A stretch of 64,000 nt of DNA from Muribaculaceae bacterium (GTDB taxonomy: Bacteria > Bacteroidota > Bacteroidia > Bacteroidales > Muribaculaceae): contig JAIDXM010000086.1 in NCBI GenBank assembly GCA_029058745.1, positions 62,001-126,000 of the forward strand. The letters run 5' to 3'. Position numbers and translations under genes: made by a program. This document shows, piece after piece, positions 52,854 through 60,515 of the stretch. Numbering within the stretch: the stretch's first letter is position 1; each line of letters opens with the position of its first letter. The notes below the pieces were generated by a model. The model made no database searches. It worked only from the letters and a program-made list of their open reading frames with translations, and was not told the origin of the DNA.

Positions 52854-53777
52854 ATGAAATTTACCAAAATATTGGCGGCATGCCTCGCCATCTTCTCGAT
52901 GACCGCCTGCTCCGACAGCGAGAAATACAATTCTGAAGGGGATGTGTCGGTAGAGATGGGACAGAGCGAGATTACTGTCAGGGAAAATGCCGGAATCTTC
53001 AATGTGCCTGTAGTACTGAACGGCACAACAAACGGGAATGTGAAAGTCACCGTTAAAGTCGAGGCTACAGGTGCCAATCCGGCTCTCCCCTTCGAAGAGA
53101 GAGACGGCAAATGGAGCGGCAACTATATCCTGACCTCCGAAACCGTCAACATCCCCCAGGGTGTAAGCCAGGTCAACCTGGAATTCAACACCCAGGATGA
53201 TTTCGACGAGAACCCCGACCGCACATTCTCTGTGACAATTGTTTCTGCACAAGGTGCGTCTATCGGAGAGCTCGCATCAACTATCGTCACCCTTAAAGAC
53301 AATGACTCCCTCCCTTATGAGAAGCTTCAGGGTGCATGGAAGTTCAACTACTTCAGCGGAGCAAGTGACGCAATGGCCTCTTGGGATGTGGCGATGAATG
53401 GGTTTGAAGAAAACACTCCCGAATACGGCAATCTTCTTACCCTCGACGGTCTGAACGGAAACCCGGCATCAAGTCTCGACCTTGATTTCCACTACATCCT
53501 TTCGAGCAATGAGACTTTTGTGGAGATGGTTCTCCCGGAGCCGATTGCAATGTATAACGCCTCAAATTATGTGTGGGTAATGAAAGGGGAAATCACACCA
53601 GAAGGCAAAGTTTCCCTCGACAGAACCCAGACTGTCGTCAGAGGCAATGTTTCAGAAGATTTCAAGACAATCACCTTCGACACGGAGATTGGCCTTGCAT
53701 TCGTGGCGGCAAGCCCCGACCTCAGCAGTATAGTGGGCGTCATGGAAGTCGCCTCCGACTTCTCGATGTCTCGCTAA
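52854..53777 (+). CDS. Surface lipoprotein with Calx-beta-like domain (SusE position)
   Basis: A 307-residue lipoprotein with lipobox SMTAC (Cys19). Residues about 30-150 look like a Calx-beta/Ig-like domain (ITVRENAGIFNVPVVLNG, VNLEFNTQDDFDENPDRTFSV, TIVTLKDND). The C-terminal half (about 155-305) is a separate beta-rich domain (LQGAWKFNYFSG, NYVWVMKGEITPEG). It takes the place that SusE/SusF-type glycan-binding lipoproteins have in polysaccharide utilisation loci and probably binds the same ligand at the surface. A strong bidirectional terminator follows. Confidence 0.8.
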   Translation: MKFTKILAACLAIFSMTACSDSEKYNSEGDVSVEMGQSEITVRENAGIFNVPVVLNGTTNGNVKVTVKVEATGANPALPFEERDGKWSGNYILTSETVNIPQGVSQVNLEFNTQDDFDENPDRTFSVTIVSAQGASIGELASTIVTLKDNDSLPYEKLQGAWKFNYFSGASDAMASWDVAMNGFEENTPEYGNLLTLDGLNGNPASSLDLDFHYILSSNETFVEMVLPEPIAMYNASNYVWVMKGEITPEGKVSLDRTQTVVRGNVSEDFKTITFDTEIGLAFVAASPDLSSIVGVMEVASDFSMSR

Positions 53778-53797
53778 GACTTACTACAGAATCTGAC

Positions 53798-53835
53798 AAA
53801 AAAATCCCGGAGCCTTATGGCCCCGGGATTTTTTT
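53798..53835. terminator. Bidirectional intrinsic terminator
   Basis: A 13-bp stem (53798-53810 with 53823-53835) with seven A residues on one side and seven T residues on the other lies between the convergent lipoprotein and meaB genes. It serves both strands. Confidence 0.92.
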
Positions 53836-53848
53836 CGTTTGTCGCATA

Positions 53849-54937
53849 TCAGCGGCTGAAATAGAAGTCAAGCACCTCCTTTGCCGCCGTGAACGACGAC
53901 TGCTCATTGTTGAGTACCCTCATCTCCTTCTGCTCAAGTAATGCCCTCACCTCCGGAATACTGTAGAAATGATTGCGGAGCTGTTCGTCAATGGTCTCCA
54001 TCATCCAGTATTTCGCCTGTTCATGACGCTTACGCTCGAAATAGCCCGTCTTCTTGACATATTCGAAATATCTGTCGATCATATCCCACACAGCATCTAT
54101 GCCAAGCTCATAATAGCCGCTATAGGTGAGCACCTCAGGCTTCCACTTGCTCGGCGACGGCGGAAACAGGAACAGGGCGTTGCGGAACTGCGAGGCGGCC
54201 AGTTTGGCCCGGTCAACGTTGTCGCCGTCACATTTGTTGATGACAATTCCGTCGGCCATCTCCATGATGCCCCTCTTTATCCCCTGAAGCTCATCCCCTG
54301 TCCCGGCAAGCTGAATGAGAAGGAAGAAATCCACCATCGAATGTACAGCCGTCTCACTCTGTCCCACTCCTACGGTCTCTATGAATACTGTGTCATAGCC
54401 GGCAGCCTCACAGAGCACTATCGTCTCGCGGGTCTTACGCGCCACGCCTCCCAGCGAACCGGCCGAGGGGGAAGGACGGATAAACGCATCCTGCTGCTGC
54501 GACAGCTTCTCCATCCTCGTCTTGTCGCCAAGTATGCTCCCCTTTGTGCGCTCGCTGCTCGGGTCGATGGCAAGCACCGCGAGCTTATGTCCCTGGCGGA
54601 GCACATGGAGCCCGAACACGTCTATCGACGTTGACTTCCCGGCCCCGGGCACCCCGGTGATGCCTATCCTCCGCGAATTGCCCGAATACGGGAGGCATTT
54701 CTCAATCACCTCCTGCGCTATGGCCTGATGACGGTCCGCCGTGCTCTCCACAAGCGTCACCGCCCTGCCGAGCACTGTCATATCCCCCTTCAGTATCCCC
54801 TCCACATAATCATTCACGCTAAGTTCCCGCGTCCGTGCGCGGCGTGACGTGCGGTAGGGGTTCGTTATCGGCTGCGAGGCAACTCCATTGTTCACCTGCA
54901 GCCCCTTATATCTCTTGTCGTTCTCAGGATGTTCCAT
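53849..54937 (-). CDS. meaB: Methylmalonyl-CoA mutase-associated GTPase MeaB
   Basis: A 362-residue G3E-type P-loop GTPase that chaperones B12-dependent methylmalonyl-CoA mutase, gating cofactor loading and protecting the enzyme. The G1 loop is GITGVPGAGKS (92-102), with the metal-binding AVLAIDPSSERTKGSILGDKTRM, the switch region ETVGVGQSET and the base-recognition NKCDGDN. The C-terminal dimerisation arm is present. The mutase genes are not in the window. It is the third gene of a minus-strand operon after two DUF1573 proteins (34-base gap). Confidence 0.95.
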   Translation of the reverse strand: MEHPENDKRYKGLQVNNGVASQPITNPYRTSRRARTRELSVNDYVEGILKGDMTVLGRAVTLVESTADRHQAIAQEVIEKCLPYSGNSRRIGITGVPGAGKSTSIDVFGLHVLRQGHKLAVLAIDPSSERTKGSILGDKTRMEKLSQQQDAFIRPSPSAGSLGGVARKTRETIVLCEAAGYDTVFIETVGVGQSETAVHSMVDFFLLIQLAGTGDELQGIKRGIMEMADGIVINKCDGDNVDRAKLAASQFRNALFLFPPSPSKWKPEVLTYSGYYELGIDAVWDMIDRYFEYVKKTGYFERKRHEQAKYWMMETIDEQLRNHFYSIPEVRALLEQKEMRVLNNEQSSFTAAKEVLDFYFSR

Positions 54938-54971
54938 GTCTGATTTTATGGTTCGTTATATATGCTTATCA

Positions 54972-56066
54972 CTACTCTGTCCTCTCCCCCACAAGATTCG
55001 CGGTCCTCACCGGGTGCAAGGCATCGTCGGAAAGCACCTCCACAGCGATGCGGAACGCTCCCGGAGCAAGCCCCGTGGTGTTGAGTTTTCCCCTCACCTT
55101 CCCCTTTTTCCCAGGCTTCACCTTCTCCGGCATCCTCGTGATATTGACAAGCTGATTGCGGGAATACACCCTGTCAACCGTCATCACGGATTTCCCGTCG
55201 TTGAGAATCTCAAACTCGAAATCAAGCAGTTTCCCTGTCTCCACCTCTCCGAAATCCACAAACTCCGGCACAAGGTAAGCCCTCGGGCCGTTGTCTATCT
55301 CCTCGGCGGTCATCTTCCGGGTGTCGGGCACGATTGTCGCGCTCAACACAAACTCTCTCTTCCCGGAGTCAGGACTGTCGCCGTCGGCCCATATTGTCAC
55401 CGGATATTCCACGGGGCCGTTCTTGGGTTCCTTGTCGCTATCGAAATAAAAGCTGAAAGTGGCTATCTCGCCGGGGGCTATCCGGCGCGGGGTGAGGTCA
55501 ATCGTCAAAGCCGGCGACTTCACCTCCCAGCGTGGAGTGATGGTGTCGCGCCCCTGGTTGTAGGCGTTCAGGAAGGTGTGCCTGTGCGCCCCTCTCTTGA
55601 TTTCCCCCACCGGAAACGAGACACTTTCTGTGCGCAAGTCCCCGGTTTCTATCGGGAAATGCGATTCCAGTGTGGAGTCATCCCCTATCACCGTGCCTGT
55701 GATTCTCACGGATGTCAAGGAATTATCCTTCCCCACATATACCTTCACAGTCTTGTCGAACTTTCCGGGACGTCCCGCAGGATTATAGGTGAATGTGATG
55801 GTGGCCGTGTCGCCGGGCTGGAGCATATCCTGGGTATATGAGGCTCCGGTGCATCCGCAACTCGGACGCACCCTGCTTATATAAGTGGCGTCCGGTCCAT
55901 TGTTTACGAAACGCACGCTGCCGGTGGCCGGACCGTCGGCCTCCTTTATCACGCCGTAGTTATACGTTTTCTCAAGCCACTTAATCTCGGCCACGGCTGT
56001 GGCTGTCATCATGACGGCAAGCAATGCCGACACGCTTCTCTTCCCGGGATTCATAACCTTGCGCAT
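54972..56066 (-). CDS. DUF1573 periplasmic protein, multi-domain
   Basis: A 364-residue secreted protein (a start at 56054, MNPGKRSVSALLAVMM, is an alternative). The signal peptide is followed by an Ig-like DUF1573 domain (about 30-125) with YNYGVIKEADGPATGSVRF, the conserved cysteine pair VRPSCGCTGASYTQ and ITFTYNPAGRPGKFDKTV. Two further related beta-sandwich segments occupy about 130-235 and 255-360 (VDFGEVETGKLLDFEFEI). DUF1573 proteins are common in Bacteroidetes and of unknown function. It follows the smaller DUF1573 gene by four bases. Confidence 0.85.
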   Translation of the reverse strand: MRKVMNPGKRSVSALLAVMMTATAVAEIKWLEKTYNYGVIKEADGPATGSVRFVNNGPDATYISRVRPSCGCTGASYTQDMLQPGDTATITFTYNPAGRPGKFDKTVKVYVGKDNSLTSVRITGTVIGDDSTLESHFPIETGDLRTESVSFPVGEIKRGAHRHTFLNAYNQGRDTITPRWEVKSPALTIDLTPRRIAPGEIATFSFYFDSDKEPKNGPVEYPVTIWADGDSPDSGKREFVLSATIVPDTRKMTAEEIDNGPRAYLVPEFVDFGEVETGKLLDFEFEILNDGKSVMTVDRVYSRNQLVNITRMPEKVKPGKKGKVRGKLNTTGLAPGAFRIAVEVLSDDALHPVRTANLVGERTE

Positions 56067-56070
56067 TCTG

Positions 56071-56475
56071 TCATTTCGGCATCACTGTGCCCTTCACCTT
56101 TAGATACACTTTCCCCGGTTTCCCGTTGGTTTTCACGGTTACGACCTTCTCGAAAGCCCCTGGACGCCCTATGGGATTGTAGGTGACTTTCACGACACCG
56201 CTTTTTCCGGGCGCTATCGGTTGCTTGGGATATTCGGGACGGGTGCATCCGCATTCTGCCTTGGCGTCGATAATCACAAGATTGGCGTCGCCGCCGTTGA
56301 CAAACGGGAACTCACACGTCACAGGACCGCCGTTCTCTTTGACGGTACCGAAATTATGGGATGTCTCCTCGAATTTCATCGAGGCTTTCCCGTTCCCCTT
56401 GGCGAAAGAGGGAGCCACAGCCAGTATCATTGCCAGCACCGCGATAATGGCGCCGGCCATCATTTTCCTATTCAT
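56071..56475 (-). CDS. DUF1573 periplasmic protein, single domain
   Basis: A 134-residue protein started at MNRKMMAGAIIAVLAMIL, which gives a clean signal peptide; an in-frame ATG at 56502 is also possible. The single domain has SHNFGTVKENGGPVTCEFPF, the cysteine pair KAECGCTRPEYPK and VTYNPIGRPGAFEKVVTV. It is a shortened relative of the next gene, suggesting tandem duplication. A TATTTTTG -7 box lies on the minus strand at 56618-56611, and the presumed leader contains a 21-base-period repeat. Confidence 0.85.
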   Translation of the reverse strand: MNRKMMAGAIIAVLAMILAVAPSFAKGNGKASMKFEETSHNFGTVKENGGPVTCEFPFVNGGDANLVIIDAKAECGCTRPEYPKQPIAPGKSGVVKVTYNPIGRPGAFEKVVTVKTNGKPGKVYLKVKGTVMPK

Positions 56476-56544
56476 ATTTCGAACATTTTTATATTCCGTC
56501 ATGTATTATAGACACATCGGTAGCCGTTTTGGTTTATCTTCAGT

Positions 56545-56585
56545 CTTTAGTCGTTAGACTTTAGGCTTTAGTCGTTAGACTTTAG
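56545..56585. repeat. Tandem repeat, 20-base unit at 21-base period
   Basis: CTTTAGTCGTTAGACTTTAG occurs at 56545-56564 and again, identically, at 56566-56585. A degenerate third copy follows (CTTTAGGCTTTGAC). It lies between the divergent DUF1573 and N-acyltransferase operons, in the presumed DUF1573 leader. Confidence 0.85.
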
Positions 56586-56660
56586 TCTTTAGGCTTTGAC
56601 TAAGATTATGCAAAAATAGGCATTTCCGATGAATCGGCCTTCCCCCGGAGGGCATTAATT

Positions 56661-56690
56661 TTGCTGTCAATGGATTTTTTACTAATTTTG
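56661..56690 (+). promoter_or_regulatory. Promoter of the acyltransferase-dehydratase-recQ operon
   Basis: TTG (56661-56663) and TAATTTTG (56683-56690) are 19 bases apart. The inferred start near 56697 leaves a leader of about 220 bases with a terminator-like hairpin in it. Confidence 0.7.
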
Positions 56691-56779
56691 CAGAAATTCA
56701 TAAGCAGCCGACAAACGAGTGAAGACAAATCCTGGTTTTTTGAAGCTGCCTCGCAACTGATAAAAATCAGCATTTATAG

Positions 56780-56807
56780 CAAATACACGAAGTATTTGTG
56801 CTTTTTT
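56780..56807 (+). terminator. Possible attenuator in the leader of the N-acyltransferase gene
   Basis: CAAATAC (56780-56786) pairs with GTATTTG (56792-56798) around ACGAA, followed by TGC and six T residues (56802-56807). It lies about 85-110 bases into the transcript and 110 bases before the first gene. It could attenuate the operon or end a short RNA. Confidence 0.45.
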
Positions 56808-56917
56808 GAATGTAGTGACATCCCTTTGGCATGTCGGATTGCATACCATGGATTTGCACAAATATTTTATGCTTTGACTATAGTTGCTTTTATAAGCCGG
56901 AAGTTGAAATCATTTAA

Positions 56918-57871
56918 ATGGAAAAAATCATAGACCGTGTAGCCAGAGACCTGATCATGAGTGAGCTGACTCATGACAAACTGTTGCGACACGCCAACAA
57001 GGGTGTCAATGAGGTGTATGTCGTTGATGCATTCAATGCTCCCAACACAATGCGTGAAATAGGGAGACTGAGGGAAATTGCGTTCCGCGATGCCGGTGGC
57101 GGCACCGGACTGTCATGCGACATCGATGAATTCGACACCATGGAGACACCTTGCCGTCAACTCGTGGTGTGGGACCCGGATGACCGCGAGATTGTCGGCG
57201 GCTATCGGTTTATTCTCGGTGAGGATATAAAGGTGAACGACGGGGTGCCCAATATTGCCACATCCCACATGTTCAGGTTCTCGAAACGTTTCATCGACGA
57301 GTTCCTGCCTCACACGCTTGAGCTGGGACGCTCTTTCGTGGCCATCGACTATCAGAACACCAAGACCCACCCGAAAGGGCTTTATGTGCTCGACAACCTC
57401 TGGGACGGGCTCGGAGCCCTTACCGTGGTGTATCCGCAGATTGAATACCTGTTCGGGAAAGTCACCATGTATCCCCATTATGGCGTGGAATGCCGCGACA
57501 TGCTGCTCGGATTCCTCCACAAGTATTTCCACGACACGGAAGCCCTCGTCACCCCTATCGAGGAACTCCCCTCCAGGGCGAGAAGCGAGGAGATACAAAG
57601 TCTCTTCACCGGCAATTCCTTCAAGGAAGACTACAGGATTCTCAACCACGCCATCCGGGAAAACGGGCGCAACATACCACCTTTGGTGAATGCCTACATG
57701 TCGCTGTCGCCGACGATGAAAGTGTTCGGCACGGCCATCAACCATGAATTCGGAATGGTGGAGGAAACCGGGATATTCTTCAAGATTTCCGAAATCTTCG
57801 AGGAAAAGAAGAGACGGCACATCCACACGTTTATCGAGACTGGATGCCTCCCCGACTCTTCATTACATTAA
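56918..57871 (+). CDS. GNAT-type N-acyltransferase, GlsB/OlsB-like
   Basis: A 317-residue protein resembling the acyl-carrier-protein-dependent acyltransferases that start ornithine or glycine lipid synthesis (PF13444 group, often mislabelled hemolysin). Signatures are IGRLREIAFRDAGGGTG, DEFDTMETPCRQLVVWDPDD, IVGGYRFILGEDI, TLELGRSFVAIDYQ and LWDGLGALTVVYP. Bacteroides GlsB, which acylates glycine, has this type of organisation; the partner O-acyltransferase GlsA is not adjacent here. Its position at the head of a sugar-nucleotide operon leaves open an acyl transfer to another amine. The sequence from here to 62.6 kb is clearly GC-rich. Confidence 0.78.
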   Translation: MEKIIDRVARDLIMSELTHDKLLRHANKGVNEVYVVDAFNAPNTMREIGRLREIAFRDAGGGTGLSCDIDEFDTMETPCRQLVVWDPDDREIVGGYRFILGEDIKVNDGVPNIATSHMFRFSKRFIDEFLPHTLELGRSFVAIDYQNTKTHPKGLYVLDNLWDGLGALTVVYPQIEYLFGKVTMYPHYGVECRDMLLGFLHKYFHDTEALVTPIEELPSRARSEEIQSLFTGNSFKEDYRILNHAIRENGRNIPPLVNAYMSLSPTMKVFGTAINHEFGMVEETGIFFKISEIFEEKKRRHIHTFIETGCLPDSSLH

Positions 57872-57900
57872 CTCACTCTCTCACTTTAATGTTATAGGAA

Positions 57901-58878
57901 ATGAAAAAAGTAGTAGTGACCGGAGCCGACGGCTTCATCGGAAGCCATCTTACAGAAGCCCTTCTCAACGAGGGGTGTGAGGTGAAAGCCCTCGCGCAGT
58001 ATAACTCGTTCAACAACTGGGGATGGCTCGAAGGGATTTCCCATCCCTCCCTGCAAGTGGTCACCGGCGATGTCCGCGACCCCGATTTCTGCCGCTCGCT
58101 CGTAGATGGGGCCGACACCGTGTTCCATCTGGCCGCTCTCATTGCCATCCCCTACAGCTATATAGCCCCCGACAGTTATATCGACACAAACATCAAGGGC
58201 ACTCTCAACATATGCCAGGCGGCCAAGGCGGCCGGCACATCGCGGCTGCTGGTGACTTCCACTTCGGAGGTGTATGGCACCGCACGCTACGTCCCTATCG
58301 ACGAACAGCATCCCAAGCAACCCCAGAGCCCATATTCCGCGACAAAAATCGGAGCCGACGCAATTGCCTTGAGTTTCCACAACGCCTTCGGGCTGAACGT
58401 CTCGGTGGTGCGTCCGTTCAATACCTATGGCCCGCGACAGAGCGACCGCGCCATAATCCCCACCATCATCACCCAGATTGCATCGGGAGTCAGGGAGATT
58501 AAGGTGGGAGACCTCTCACCGACACGCGACTTCAACTATGTCACCGACACTTGCCGGGGGTTCATTGCCATAGCCCGTTGCGAGGAGGCCGCCGGCGAGG
58601 AGATAAATATCGCCACACAGAGGGAGGTGTCGATGGAAACCACCCTCAAGACAATAGCCTCCCTGATGGGGGCCGACGTGAAATGGGTCACCGATCCCGA
58701 GCGGCTCCGTCCGGCGAAAAGCGAGGTGTTCCGCCTTCTCGGCTCTAACGAGAAAATCAGAAGGCTCACGGGATGGGAGCCGGAGGTGACGCTCGAAGAG
58801 GGCTTGCAAAAAACTATCGACTGGATTACTTCCGGCGACAACCTCAAGAATTACAAACCCAATCTCTACAACAGATGA
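57901..58878 (+). CDS. NAD-dependent sugar-nucleotide dehydratase/epimerase, LegB-like
   Basis: A 325-residue extended SDR. The NAD site is GADGFIGSHL (8-17) and the catalytic motif is Y145xxxK149 (SPYSATKIGAD), with TSTSEVYG at 119-126. Substrate-side strings IPYSYIAPDSYIDTNIKGTL and RPFNTYGPRQSDRAIIPTII match the LegB group (NDP-GlcNAc 4,6-dehydratase of legionaminic acid synthesis) and its relatives. The 3' end overlaps the ATP-grasp start by four bases (ATGA). No legionaminate aminotransferase, acetyltransferase or synthase follows, so the final sugar may differ. Confidence 0.88.
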   Translation: MKKVVVTGADGFIGSHLTEALLNEGCEVKALAQYNSFNNWGWLEGISHPSLQVVTGDVRDPDFCRSLVDGADTVFHLAALIAIPYSYIAPDSYIDTNIKGTLNICQAAKAAGTSRLLVTSTSEVYGTARYVPIDEQHPKQPQSPYSATKIGADAIALSFHNAFGLNVSVVRPFNTYGPRQSDRAIIPTIITQIASGVREIKVGDLSPTRDFNYVTDTCRGFIAIARCEEAAGEEINIATQREVSMETTLKTIASLMGADVKWVTDPERLRPAKSEVFRLLGSNEKIRRLTGWEPEVTLEEGLQKTIDWITSGDNLKNYKPNLYNR

Positions 58879-59828
58879 AAAATCAGCAGCTCACAGTCCT
58901 CTTCCTCGGCGGCGCCCGCAGGGTCTCGCTCGCCGAACTCCTGAAACGCTCCGGACAGCGTATCGGCTACAATATCAACATAGTGAGCTACGAACTTTCG
59001 GACGAAGTACCCATTTCCCTGGTCGGGACCGTGGTGAAGGGGCTGAAATGGAACGACCCTGACGTAATCGACGACATCGCCCGCGTTGTCGAGGAATACG
59101 ATATCGACATCATCCTCCCTTTCGTCAACGGCGCAATCGAGATTGCGTCCATATGCCGCGACAGGATGCCGGACGTGTTCGTGCCGGTGACTGACTTCGA
59201 GATGGCCTCGGCCCTCTTCGACAAGGCGGAGGCCGCAAAGGCTTTCAAAGCCGCGTCTCTCCCTATCCCCCGCACCTATTCCGTGCTCTCGGCTCAGATT
59301 CCGGCCATCGCGAAGCCTCGCAAGGGGGGCTCCTCGAGGGGGATACACATCTTCCGCAACATGGAAGACCTCATGCATCTCCAAGACCTCGGAAGCTATA
59401 TCGTGCAGGAATATATTGAACATTGCCGCGAATACACGGTTGACTGCTATATCGACATGAAAGGTGAGATTCTTGTCACCGTTCCCCGTGAACGCCTCGA
59501 GATTATGGGGGGAGAGTCAACACGCACCAAGACATGCCATATCGATATTCTCGAAAAACTGAGCCGAGAGGTGATTGAGAAATTCTCTCTGCGCGGGCCT
59601 GTCAATCTCCAGTTCCTGCACGACCTCGACGCCGACCGCTATCTGCTGATGGAGGTGAACCCGCGTCTCGGCGGGGGCGTGATTTGCTCGATTTATGCCG
59701 GCGCGCCTATCACCGACTACATAATCGCCGAAGCCCTCGGCGTGGAGCTGAAACCCTGCGACGACTGGGCTTCGGGCACTCTTATGGCAAGATATTCAAA
59801 AGAGGCCATCTTCTATGAACGCGACTGA
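58875..59828 (+). CDS. ATP-grasp ligase (carbamoyl-phosphate-synthase-like)
   Basis: A 317-residue stand-alone ATP-grasp protein, started at MKNQQLTVLFLGGARR. An N-terminal preATP-grasp Rossmann part (about 1-105) precedes the ATP-binding part: IAKPRKGGSSRGIHIF, YIVQEYIEHCREYTVDCYID and, for Mg/ATP, LMEVNPRLGGGV. Such enzymes join a carboxylate to an amine or thiol using ATP. The substrates are not known, but placement between a sugar-nucleotide dehydratase and a CMP-sugar synthetase suggests an amino acid or carboxylate linked to an amino sugar. It overlaps both neighbours (4 and 14 bases), indicating tight coupling. Confidence 0.85.
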   Translation: MKNQQLTVLFLGGARRVSLAELLKRSGQRIGYNINIVSYELSDEVPISLVGTVVKGLKWNDPDVIDDIARVVEEYDIDIILPFVNGAIEIASICRDRMPDVFVPVTDFEMASALFDKAEAAKAFKAASLPIPRTYSVLSAQIPAIAKPRKGGSSRGIHIFRNMEDLMHLQDLGSYIVQEYIEHCREYTVDCYIDMKGEILVTVPRERLEIMGGESTRTKTCHIDILEKLSREVIEKFSLRGPVNLQFLHDLDADRYLLMEVNPRLGGGVICSIYAGAPITDYIIAEALGVELKPCDDWASGTLMARYSKEAIFYERD

Positions 59829-60513
59829 CACTCTGTGGCTAATCCCGGCAAGAGGGGGTAGCAAGGGGATTCCGGGGAAGAATGTGAAGCCGTTCTGCGG
59901 CCGTCCCCTCGTGTGCCGTGCCGTTGACCAGGCCCTCGCATGCGCCGCACCCGGCGACACTGTCTTTGTCTCGACTGACTCTGAGGAAATCCGCGACGCC
60001 GCCCTCTCTTGCGGCGATGTGGTGCCGTTCATGCGTCCTGAGGAATTCGCGTCCGACACGGCCTCTTCATATTCCGTGATTATGCATGCCCTCGATGAGT
60101 TCCGCCGTCGCGGACGCACGTTCTGCCGTGTCGTGCTCCTGCAGCCGACGTCGCCGTTGCGCACCGTGGATGACATAAATGCCGCATTGGAGCGATGGAA
60201 CCCCGGAATTGACATGGCGGTGACTGTCTGCGAGGCCCGCACGAACCCCTACTATAACGCTTTCGAGACCGACAGCGAGGGGATGTTGCGGATTTCAAAA
60301 GGCGACGGACATTACACACGTCGCCAGGATGCCCCCGAAGTGTGGGAATACAACGGGGCCGTATATGTGATTTCCGTGTCTTCGCTCCTGGAGGGCCCCA
60401 TGTCGTCGTTCCGACGGATAGTGCCCTCGCCGATGCCTTCGTCCCGCTCCGTTGACCTCGACACCCCGGCCGACTGGCTGATTGCGGAGTCCCTTTTCCA
60501 TTCTCTATTCTGA
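59815..60513 (+). CDS. CMP-nonulosonate-type cytidylyltransferase (NeuA/PseF/LegF-like)
   Basis: A 232-residue nucleotidyltransferase of the acylneuraminate cytidylyltransferase family. The CTP site is LIPARGGSKGIPGKNVKPFC, with SYSVIMHALDEF, LLQPTSPLRTVDDI and the late VDLDTPADW. It would activate a sialic-, legionaminic-, pseudaminic- or Kdo-like acid, or another 1-hydroxy sugar, to a CMP form. No NeuB-type synthase or CMP-sugar transferase is adjacent. The start overlaps the ATP-grasp gene by 14 bases, and the recQ ATG follows two bases after its stop. Confidence 0.9.
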   Translation: MNATDTLWLIPARGGSKGIPGKNVKPFCGRPLVCRAVDQALACAAPGDTVFVSTDSEEIRDAALSCGDVVPFMRPEEFASDTASSYSVIMHALDEFRRRGRTFCRVVLLQPTSPLRTVDDINAALERWNPGIDMAVTVCEARTNPYYNAFETDSEGMLRISKGDGHYTRRQDAPEVWEYNGAVYVISVSSLLEGPMSSFRRIVPSPMPSSRSVDLDTPADWLIAESLFHSLF

Positions 60514-60515
60514 AT

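Noticed and set aside
56661..56933. A 90-codon plus-strand ORF before the N-acyltransferase
   Set aside because: It overlaps the promoter and the leader hairpin, runs into the next start and shows no family resemblance.
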